Source: Plasmopara viticola
Taxonomy: Eukaryota; Oomycota; Peronosporomycetes; Peronosporales; Peronosporaceae
NCBI GenBank assembly: GCA_001695595.3
Contig: MBPM02000034.1
Coordinates: 372,001 to 436,000, forward strand
Direction: 5' to 3'
Length of the DNA: 64,000 bases
Below the pieces are notes generated by a model. That model was given only the letters and a program-made list of their open reading frames with translations. It made no database searches and had not been told where the DNA came from. Below are positions 56,263-64,000 of the stretch, piece after piece (position 1 is the stretch's first letter; each line of letters begins with the position of its first letter). Position numbers and translations under genes: made by a program.

Positions 56263-59200
56263 TCACTTATTCGACTCGCGAGTAATTTTGTCGTCGAGAT
56301 ACTGTGTGGTCTTGTCCTTAGCAGCTTTCTTGGCGGCCACCGTCTGCGTAATTTGTGCCATTCTATTGACGCTAGTGCCAATGATAGCGTCCCCAGTCTT
56401 CAGAGTCGTCTGGTTAGATAACAAACGGGTTGCGTTACTGGCCAGCTGACCCAGACTAAGTGACGCCTTGTACTGTAGCTCCTCATCAGTGGATCTCGCT
56501 CGAGCAATACGCAGCAAAGCTTGGATTCCTCCTTCCTCTGCAATACGCAAATGGTTCTCATAATTGTCAGCCAGTTTAAGTAGCGCAAGTCCAGCGTAAT
56601 GACGTGGCTCAGCATGGACCGACATCATAGCAATGAGCGGACGCAACGCCCCCCGTTTGACGAGACGAACCTGGTACTCTCGATTGGACGCCAGGTGGGC
56701 TAATATAAACGTTGCATACTCCTGACACTCCATGTCTTCGACGCAAGCCAGCGAGATGGAAACATCGAGACCACCTTCACGATACAAATCGTCATGATAA
56801 ACCGTCTGCTGCTCCACTACCAAGGCGAGAATGTATCCGCAGTTTCTCAACGTCTCCGTGTCTACACATGTCATCAATGCTATCACGTGAGCAAGAATGC
56901 CCAACTCAATCGATTTCTGCAGCACGTCTTTGCTTTCTGCCAAAGAGCCGAGACAGAAGAGTGCACAGCGAACGCACTCCTGATCTGTTGATGCGAGCAA
57001 AGCAAGTAAAGGCAAGAGCCCGCCACTCTGCATCACAGCCATCTTTGTCACGCTTTGCTTACCCAATGATAAAGCGTTCAGAGCCAAGCAACCACATAAT
57101 TGAACATCAATACTGGGATATCGCAGCAGATCAATCAGCGGTGGCACGGCACCCTCTTCTATCAGCCGTAGCTTGTTGTTGCCCTTTCCACCGAGGGCTA
57201 GAGCTGCTAGCGCCAATGCTGCGTAACGCTGGATGGACGCATCGGGGAAGCGAATGAGATGCGTCAGGGGACGAATTGCACCTTGTTCGACGATAACAGC
57301 CTTGTCGTCACCTGATGAAGCAACGTTGCATAACGCTAACGTCGCAAACTGCTGTGTGGCCACATCCAGGGACCGTGTGAGGCGGAATAGCGTCGGCAGC
57401 GCGCCTTGACGAACCAGCTCTGATTTGATTGAGTTTGTGATCGACAGTGAGGCAAAAACTCGCGCGCAGTCGCGTTGCACTCGTGCATCGTCGTGAGCGC
57501 CGACATTGATCACGGTGGCGATCGCCCCTTCACGCACAATGTCCAGTTGATGCTCGAGCGTATCCGCCATATTCGCGAGAGCAAACACACAATCTCGTTT
57601 CACTTCCAGGTCTTCATAGGTGCAACAATGAAGAACTTGCGTCAGGCCGCCATCCCGCACAAGTTTCAGCTTATTCTCTTCATTCAACGAAAAGCTTGAG
57701 AAAGCTGCAGCTGCAGTTCGTTGGTAGTCGAGGAGTGGGCTCTGTGCCAGCATCACAAACGGCCGCAAAAGCGACTCTTGTATGATCCGGACACGTATCG
57801 CTGGATTTGCAGACAAGAACCGCAGGCCCATTGCTGCGTATCGCTGCGTAACATCGTTCGTAGATTTAGTCAGCTCAATGAGGCTCAGCAAGACACCTTG
57901 TTTGTAAACGTGTTCGTGGTTTTGCTCGCTCGAGCACAAATTTGCCAACGCCCGACTGACATCTTGCTGAATTTCGGCAATGTCGTGACAGGCCTTGGCC
58001 AACGCAATTAGTGCACTTGTCAAACCTTCAGCCACAATTTTATGCTGATTCGCAGAATGCTCGGATAAATTCGCGATTAATCCGGCACATTGACACTGCA
58101 AATCTCGAAGACCCATTTCTCCAGGATTCAGAGTCAGACAGTGTAATATTGGCCGTAAAGCGCCATCCTCAACGACTTGCTGCTTGATGAATAGATGGGA
58201 GGCTGACGATGTCAAATGGCGCAAAGCTGCAACTGCAGGGGCTTGTAACGGTGCATCCACGTCTCGTATAAACGACACGAGAGAATGAATCCCTCCTTCT
58301 TCAGCGTACTGGCGACGAAACTCGCTGTTACTTGCCAAATCACGCAGCGCCAGTACACTTTGACGACGTGTATTGAGCCCTTTGACGTGCAGTAGGACAA
58401 AAAGAGTCTTAAAACCACCTTCATGCACTAAGCCACGATGGCTTGCAACATTTGGCGCGAGTTTTCGAAGTGCTAGTGCCGCATTGTACTGGCACTCGGA
58501 ATCCAGCATTAGGCCCAGACGTACAAGGCCAGGAAGGCCAGCAGCAATCACATCATTGTGGTACTCGAAGCTCGACAACAAATTTGCAATTGTTCGTGAT
58601 GCTTCTCTGTGAACTTCCATGTGTCGATGATTTACGAGAGCAATAAGAATGTTTCCACAATGCTCAGCAACAAACCAAGAGTGCGTATCCAGATGCTCAG
58701 CAAGATTCGCAAGTGCCCCACACGCTTGTCTTGCGACCTCAAGATCAGGAGACTGGGACAACTGAATTAGCGGACGAAGAGCTCCTTGCTCGACAATTTC
58801 CACTTTGTACTCATCACTGAGAGACATATTGCAATACGCAGCGGCTACTTCGCGCTGCGTCTCTAATTCTTCCGACCAGCCAGCAGTCGTCAAAGGAGGC
58901 AAACCACCTCCCCGAACAATCCGGCCACGGTTTTCAGCCGAAAATTGACACAAACGACGTAGCGCTGCCACTGCCAGCGTTCGCGAGTTAGGGTCCTCTG
59001 CTTGCGCTAACATTATAAGAATTGCGACGCCCCCTTCATTGCCAATAGCGGCACATTGTGCTGTATTGCCCGCAAAATTTGCGAGTGCGTAAGCTGCATA
59101 CAGTCGAACATCTTCGTCCTCAGACTGGCCAAATCGGAGCGCGACTTTCAACACGCCACGGCTTATCATGTGGTCGTGGTTGTTCTCATTTGCCGCCAGA

Positions 59201-62200
59201 TTTGACAGCGCCATGATTGCAAACCGCTGACTCTCGATGTTGTCTGAATCATTCGTGAGTGCAAGTATTGGAGTGAGACCGCCATGAACAAGCACTTGAA
59301 CTTGGAGGAGCGGGTCACACGCTAAATTGCACAAGGCAATACAAGCGTATCGACCGACATCTGAATCAGCCGCGTCTTTCGAAGCTACGAGCAGTGCTTG
59401 CAATCCCCCACCGCGTGCCGCACCTAATCGTGTTTCGCTATTCGCTGCCAAGTTACAGAGCGTCATTATGGCGTAGCGTTTGCAATCTCCATCCTTCGCT
59501 CCCGCCAGTTTCACAAGTGCTGACTCGATACCCGCTGCAACAAGTTGAGGCTGATTGACGAGGGCGCACGACACGTTGTAGAGCGCTAACGCTGCACTAC
59601 GCTGACACTCTAAACTTGGTGATGAGCACAGCACTTGAAGTGGTTGGAGTGCATGGTGCTCCACAACTACAGTTCGATTCTGACGATGCGCTGATACATT
59701 GGCGAGAGCCATGCTGGCGTATCGGCAGCACTCAAGATTGCTAGAGCCCGCAAGGTTCACCAGGTGATCAAGACCACCATATTGCAATACAAGATTTAAC
59801 TGATTAGCCGGATTGGCTGTCAAGTTGCACAGGGCCATAGCTCCATATTTTGCGCACTCGACGCTCGGAGACTGCAGCAAAGCAACAAGCGACTCCATTG
59901 CACCGGCCTTGACAATTTTTTGTTCGTTACTTGAGTCGATTGATAAGTTACATATAGCCATGGCTGCGCAGTGCTGAATCTCATGATTGTCAACCTCGCC
60001 TAGCCGAGCAACAAGAGCAGGCAAAGCACCGGCATCCACAATACGTTGTTGATTTTCCGCGTGGGAACTAAGTCGATAAAAAGCACGGGCTGCATACTGT
60101 CGCGTGGACGCAAACTCGCTATTTAACAAATCGATAAGCGGCACGAGGCCGCCGAATTCAGAAATCTGTAACTGGTTGTGCGCCGTCGCTGCCAAATTGC
60201 CCAGACACATAGCTGCATCACGTCCACAAAATTCTTCTTTACTCTGCGCAAGCGTGAAGACAGCTCGAAAATTCGAAAGTGAAAACACTCCATGGTGATT
60301 TTCCGAATTGCTAGACAAATTAGCAAATGTGCGACTGGTATGTCGCGCAATCTCGGGATGATAGCTGGCCTTCGTGAGCTCCAAAAGGGCTGGTAAAACA
60401 CCTTCGCGCACCATTTGCACCTGGTTTAGTACATTCTCACTCAGCGTGGCCATCGCTCCAGCGCACTGAAGTCTTACATCGTCGTCCTCTACACTACAAC
60501 AGCTGAAGAGGGGTGGCAGGCCACCCTCACGAACGATTTGTGTCTTGACTAGAGTATCGAGTGATAGATGTCGAACACCTGCCGCGCCCATGGTCTTGAG
60601 AGTTGAGTCTGCACTACGTAAGAGCGAAATAAGTACCAGTATTGTGCCGCCATCTTCAGCAAGTTTGCGTCTATTGTTTTTATTTGCTGCCAAATACTTT
60701 AGTGCAGCCGCTGCGTGGCGCTGCACCGCCAGTCCTGAAGTTCCGAGAAGCATATGCACCGTCTGAACGGAGCCACAAGTAAGCATATCCTGATGAGTGT
60801 CAAAGTTACTTGAGAGCTTGTGAAGCGCTAGTGCCATGTTGTATTGACACTCCGGGTCTTCTATTTTGGCAACTCGAGCAACAGCACGAAGGCCTTCTTC
60901 GTCAAGAAGCACTGCATGAAATTCAGGCGTGCTCATGAGGTTGGAAACCAGTCTAGATGCTTCCCTGTATACCGGAAGATGTCTACTTCGCATTGCCGTA
61001 AGTCCCACATGTACTGCATGAACATCAATCATGTACTCATGTGTGCACGTATCTTCAGAAACGTTCGCTGCAGCCCCGCAAGCATTTCGGGCAACTTCTA
61101 CATCGGATGACGAGCACAAAGCAAATAATTGCTGAAAGAGTGCGGGTGAACTGCTCGCAAGTATAAGCTTATTGCTCTGTGCGAGACTCAAGTTGCACAA
61201 ACACGCTGCCGCTTCCCGCTGGTTTTCCAATCGATTTGAGTGTTGAGCACAAACCAGTAGGGCGATCGCAAGGGCCTCAAAATGCTTTGCAACCATAGAT
61301 ACTCTATTTTCATCCAAACACGTAATACGGCGTAACACTAATATGGCGTGGCACTGAATACTAGGTTGTTTTGCTTCCTCGGCGTCAAGTGCGAGCATAA
61401 TTAGCGGCTCACCACTGTTGCTTAATTCGCCAATGAGTTCGTGCAGTGAGTCGTTGATGGATATCTTGCCCAGCGCATATGCAGCGTAAAAGCGCATCTC
61501 CATGCTATTTGCTGTGCCGAGCGCTGCGATGAGTGCTGGGATTACTGCGTTATCAAGATAAACTCGGTGATTTTCCTTGTTGGCGAAGATGCAGCCTAGC
61601 GCGAGCAAAGCAAACTGACGAGGCTCACGGTTATCCTTGTCTACAGCTAACGCTATCAAGGGTACCACAACTTTCTCATGCAGCACCTTCAAACCATTGA
61701 GTGGGTTGGACAAGAAGTTACTAAGACCAACAACGCCGACAACCCGAGTGTTTAAATCCTCGTGCTGCATAGCGCGAACGAGTACTTCTTGACAGCCATC
61801 TGCTACTAATAAGTCGTGGAGCGCATAATTTGAGAAAAGATTTGCTACGCACCTTACTGCTTCACACGCTACCCGCGCAGGAGCACCCTGAGCTTCAAAC
61901 TCCAGGAAAAAACGCAAGCCGCGCTGCTCCGCGATGGCCAAGTGCGTATCAATATTTTCTGCAATATTGGCGACAGTAGCACTCGCAAACATTGCTGTTT
62001 CCTCGTCGCTTGACAACATCAATGTGATCAACGTATCCATCAATGGGGAAGCGGCAATGACACCTTTGTTCTTCTCCGAGAAAGACAAGTTCAACGTTGT
62101 CATACACACCTCACGGTGAAGCTGGACGTCAGACGAGCGCGCTCCAAGCAACAGAGGTTCTAACCCACCTTCTGAGACAATGTGCAAGCGCGTTTTCGAT

Positions 62201-64000
62201 CGATTCGACAGTCCACGAAGAGCAGCAATAGCCACTTTCTGATCGTTTGCATCGTCAGAGCAAGCTAAATGGATAATAGAAGGTAATCCACCCATACTTT
62301 CAACCAATTCTCGGCGATCTGGATTAGCTGCAAGGTTGCACAGAGCGAAAGCAATACAGCGATGAGTTTCAAGGTCCACACTATTAGCAACGTTGACGAG
62401 AGGTGACACTGCACCAGCTGCAACTAGTTCATTTTGATAAACAGTATTTGCGGCCATGTTGCCCAGCGTGACAGCTCCAAATAGTCGATGGGTGGCATCA
62501 GCTGAGCACAAGAACGCCACAAGCGTCCGCATGTCGCATGCAGCAATAAAGATCTCAGGATACGCACCGACACAGCCACTAAGAGACAAGTTGCACAAGC
62601 ACGCCAGGACTTCTTGCTGTATATTCATATCCTCAGACTTGGTCAATGCTAGGAGTGGTCGCAAGACCCCACGACGAACAAATTCCCGTCGTGCCCATTC
62701 GTTCACGCATAAACCGCGCAGCGCACACACAGCACGATATTGGCTTTTTGAGTCCCGAGACTCAAGCAGATGCTGTAACGCGTCCAGAAAGGCACTTCCG
62801 AGCTCAAAAAGAGCCGTATGGTTTTCAGAGAATGCTGTTAAATTGGCGATACCGAACGCCGCTCCATTTCTTAGAGATAAATCGACATGCTGGAGCAGTT
62901 GTGCAAAAAGGGGTAGTGCTCCGGCGTCAACAAGAATAGGTTGAGTGACTTGCACACTGGCGACGTTTGTTAATGCAGAGACAGCGTACCTCTGAGTATC
63001 AATGTCACCATTCAGCGATCCCTCTGCAAGCGCCACCAACGTAGGTACAAGTGCATCTTGCACGATGTTGGTAATAATATCGGCATTAGTGGAGAGATTG
63101 GCGATACCCATCGCTGCGTAGCGCTGACTCAAAATGTCTGGAGCATTTAATGCAGCCACCAACGGTGTTAAACCACCACCCGAAACGATGTCAGCAGTGT
63201 AAGCATACTCTGCTGACATGTTGGCAATAGTTCGAAGTGCTTCACGTTGAACGTCTATGCTCTTTAAGCGTGCCACAAATTTTACGTGCTGCAGAACTCC
63301 ATCTTTCACCATGCGGCCTTGATTTTCTACCACTTCAGCCAAGTTGGCGAGGACTCCGCACGCCTGATGAGCCACTTCTCCGTCTGCTGAGTGAACCAAA
63401 GTCAGCAAAGGAGCTAGACCTCCATTACGTACGATATCAACTTTAACATCTGCACTCAGTGATAGATTCCGTAGCGTGGCACAAACCTCGCGTTGCACCT
63501 CGACCTTTTCTGAAAGCGCTAGCTTAAACAGCGGACATAGAGCCCCAAACGAGACAGCTTGAGCACGATTTCTCGCTTCAGCAACCATCCTTCGCATTGC
63601 AAAACATGCTTGCAAATGTGTGTCCTCATCAGCATCGTGCAGCAGGGCGATCACAGTTCTTAGTACGCCCAACTTCGAGATCTGCGCACTGTTGTCTTCA
63701 TTGGCCGCTAAGTTGTTCAATGCAAAGGCGAGAGCACGACGAGTATCAAGATCTTTGGCCTTGTCCACTGTCATAAGCGCCGTAACGGCAGCTTGGTCAA
63801 ACAAATCACGATGATTCTTATGGTCCACTGCTAGATTTCCAATCGCTAATGTTCCAAGACGTTTGCACACAACATCTTCACTCTCCTGGGCAAAAGCTCC
63901 GATGTAACGCAAAGCGTTGCTAAGCAATAACGTAGATTGACTCGACTGTTTCGCTGCAAGCAGAGCGAGGCAACGAGAAACTTGGCGCTTAACTTCCAGA
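56263..64000 (-). CDS. giant armadillo-repeat protein (N-terminus beyond window)
   Basis: The reverse frame is open from 64000 to a stop at 56263, at least 2,579 codons, with no intron. It is built almost entirely of ARM repeats of about 41-42 residues, roughly 60 of them, each with the pattern GxLxPLVxLxxSxDxExQRxAAxALxNLA, seen for example in GALPALVARLGEVDNHEIQ and in AAMAICNLSIDSSNEQKIV. The C-terminal 50 residues leave the repeat and are Lys/Thr-rich (VAAKKAAKDKTTQYLDDK). ARM proteins of the Vac8/plakoglobin type are adhesion or scaffold proteins; this length far exceeds Vac8 (about 580 aa). The start codon lies outside the window. No enzyme domain is visible in the part shown. Function unknown beyond a large superhelical protein-binding scaffold. 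Confidence 0.92.
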   Translation of the reverse strand, partial: LEVKRQVSRCLALLAAKQSSQSTLLLSNALRYIGAFAQESEDVVCKRLGTLAIGNLAVDHKNHRDLFDQAAVTALMTVDKAKDLDTRRALAFALNNLAANEDNSAQISKLGVLRTVIALLHDADEDTHLQACFAMRRMVAEARNRAQAVSFGALCPLFKLALSEKVEVQREVCATLRNLSLSADVKVDIVRNGGLAPLLTLVHSADGEVAHQACGVLANLAEVVENQGRMVKDGVLQHVKFVARLKSIDVQREALRTIANMSAEYAYTADIVSGGGLTPLVAALNAPDILSQRYAAMGIANLSTNADIITNIVQDALVPTLVALAEGSLNGDIDTQRYAVSALTNVASVQVTQPILVDAGALPLFAQLLQHVDLSLRNGAAFGIANLTAFSENHTALFELGSAFLDALQHLLESRDSKSQYRAVCALRGLCVNEWARREFVRRGVLRPLLALTKSEDMNIQQEVLACLCNLSLSGCVGAYPEIFIAACDMRTLVAFLCSADATHRLFGAVTLGNMAANTVYQNELVAAGAVSPLVNVANSVDLETHRCIAFALCNLAANPDRRELVESMGGLPSIIHLACSDDANDQKVAIAALRGLSNRSKTRLHIVSEGGLEPLLLGARSSDVQLHREVCMTTLNLSFSEKNKGVIAASPLMDTLITLMLSSDEETAMFASATVANIAENIDTHLAIAEQRGLRFFLEFEAQGAPARVACEAVRCVANLFSNYALHDLLVADGCQEVLVRAMQHEDLNTRVVGVVGLSNFLSNPLNGLKVLHEKVVVPLIALAVDKDNREPRQFALLALGCIFANKENHRVYLDNAVIPALIAALGTANSMEMRFYAAYALGKISINDSLHELIGELSNSGEPLIMLALDAEEAKQPSIQCHAILVLRRITCLDENRVSMVAKHFEALAIALLVCAQHSNRLENQREAAACLCNLSLAQSNKLILASSSPALFQQLFALCSSSDVEVARNACGAAANVSEDTCTHEYMIDVHAVHVGLTAMRSRHLPVYREASRLVSNLMSTPEFHAVLLDEEGLRAVARVAKIEDPECQYNMALALHKLSSNFDTHQDMLTCGSVQTVHMLLGTSGLAVQRHAAAALKYLAANKNNRRKLAEDGGTILVLISLLRSADSTLKTMGAAGVRHLSLDTLVKTQIVREGGLPPLFSCCSVEDDDVRLQCAGAMATLSENVLNQVQMVREGVLPALLELTKASYHPEIARHTSRTFANLSSNSENHHGVFSLSNFRAVFTLAQSKEEFCGRDAAMCLGNLAATAHNQLQISEFGGLVPLIDLLNSEFASTRQYAARAFYRLSSHAENQQRIVDAGALPALVARLGEVDNHEIQHCAAMAICNLSIDSSNEQKIVKAGAMESLVALLQSPSVECAKYGAMALCNLTANPANQLNLVLQYGGLDHLVNLAGSSNLECCRYASMALANVSAHRQNRTVVVEHHALQPLQVLCSSPSLECQRSAALALYNVSCALVNQPQLVAAGIESALVKLAGAKDGDCKRYAIMTLCNLAANSETRLGAARGGGLQALLVASKDAADSDVGRYACIALCNLACDPLLQVQVLVHGGLTPILALTNDSDNIESQRFAIMALSNLAANENNHDHMISRGVLKVALRFGQSEDEDVRLYAAYALANFAGNTAQCAAIGNEGGVAILIMLAQAEDPNSRTLAVAALRRLCQFSAENRGRIVRGGGLPPLTTAGWSEELETQREVAAAYCNMSLSDEYKVEIVEQGALRPLIQLSQSPDLEVARQACGALANLAEHLDTHSWFVAEHCGNILIALVNHRHMEVHREASRTIANLLSSFEYHNDVIAAGLPGLVRLGLMLDSECQYNAALALRKLAPNVASHRGLVHEGGFKTLFVLLHVKGLNTRRQSVLALRDLASNSEFRRQYAEEGGIHSLVSFIRDVDAPLQAPAVAALRHLTSSASHLFIKQQVVEDGALRPILHCLTLNPGEMGLRDLQCQCAGLIANLSEHSANQHKIVAEGLTSALIALAKACHDIAEIQQDVSRALANLCSSEQNHEHVYKQGVLLSLIELTKSTNDVTQRYAAMGLRFLSANPAIRVRIIQESLLRPFVMLAQSPLLDYQRTAAAAFSSFSLNEENKLKLVRDGGLTQVLHCCTYEDLEVKRDCVFALANMADTLEHQLDIVREGAIATVINVGAHDDARVQRDCARVFASLSITNSIKSELVRQGALPTLFRLTRSLDVATQQFATLALCNVASSGDDKAVIVEQGAIRPLTHLIRFPDASIQRYAALALAALALGGKGNNKLRLIEEGAVPPLIDLLRYPSIDVQLCGCLALNALSLGKQSVTKMAVMQSGGLLPLLALLASTDQECVRCALFCLGSLAESKDVLQKSIELGILAHVIALMTCVDTETLRNCGYILALVVEQQTVYHDDLYREGGLDVSISLACVEDMECQEYATFILAHLASNREYQVRLVKRGALRPLIAMMSVHAEPRHYAGLALLKLADNYENHLRIAEEGGIQALLRIARARSTDEELQYKASLSLGQLASNATRLLSNQTTLKTGDAIIGTSVNRMAQITQTVAAKKAAKDKTTQYLDDKITRESNK

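Noticed and set aside
1..64000. tRNA, rRNA or other structured RNA genes
   Set aside because: No cloverleaf-like segment or conserved rRNA sequence was noticed by eye; a tRNAscan/Infernal run would be needed to be certain.

Overview
This is nuclear DNA of a flagellate eukaryote. The best fit is an oomycete (stramenopile), although nothing here fixes the species. The evidence is short GT..AG introns (49-80 nt in every gene resolved), densely packed genes on both strands, intraflagellar transport genes, stramenopile-style secreted EGF proteins (CSGHG cysteine modules), and a CATTCC-type initiator-like site. No bacterial operon signals, tRNA genes, CRISPR arrays or intact transposons were seen.

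Layout. 1-2424 (-): the N-terminal 808 residues of IFT121/WDR35, cut by the window edge. 3667-6210 (+): a guanylate-binding-protein relative that has lost its P-loop and carries a PH domain. 6290-7397 (-): CDK20/CCRK kinase, 3 exons. 7587-9004 (-): CDC50 flippase subunit, 4 exons. About 9207-10107 (+): an RRM/RGG RNA-binding protein. 10149-13427 (+): a PI4K-beta type kinase with an added transmembrane N-terminus. 13720-17383 (+): an IQ/SAP/RCC1/WW protein. 17386-20445 (-): a Vps39/Vps3-type tethering subunit. 20617-40436 (+): a giant secreted fibre gene. 40495-41706 (+): a double cytochrome-b5-like (MAPR) and ankyrin membrane protein. 42075-about 43052 (-): homocysteine S-methyltransferase. 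44816-47665 (+): SMARCAD1/Fun30 remodeller. 47960-50762 (-): cyclic-nucleotide-binding channel, 5 exons. 50971-52560 (-): secreted alpha/beta hydrolase. 52561-56262: gene-free. 56263-64000 (-): a giant armadillo-repeat protein, cut by the right edge.

The standout is the 20-kb fibre gene. It encodes a signal peptide and an EGF-like head, then a long Gly/Thr-rich beta-solenoid-like shaft. The shaft contains 36 nearly identical tandem units (24 of 148 aa and 12 of 134 aa). It ends in a Peptidase_S74 domain, the self-cleaving trimerisation chaperone of phage tailspikes and of animal MYRF, with its Ser-Lys dyad intact. Four single-base deletions in the array, in two matching pairs, break the frame as given. 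Restoring one base at each makes the whole 7-exon gene close at exactly 6,473 codons.

Functional themes. Flagellum: IFT121 and CDK20. Membrane identity and traffic: CDC50, PI4K, Vps39/Vps3, the GBP-like protein and MAPR. Surface or secretion: the fibre and the hydrolase. Several proteins have domain combinations that look lineage-specific (TM-PI4K, GBP-PH pseudo-GTPase, IQ-SAP-RCC1-WW, a channel without a GYGD filter).
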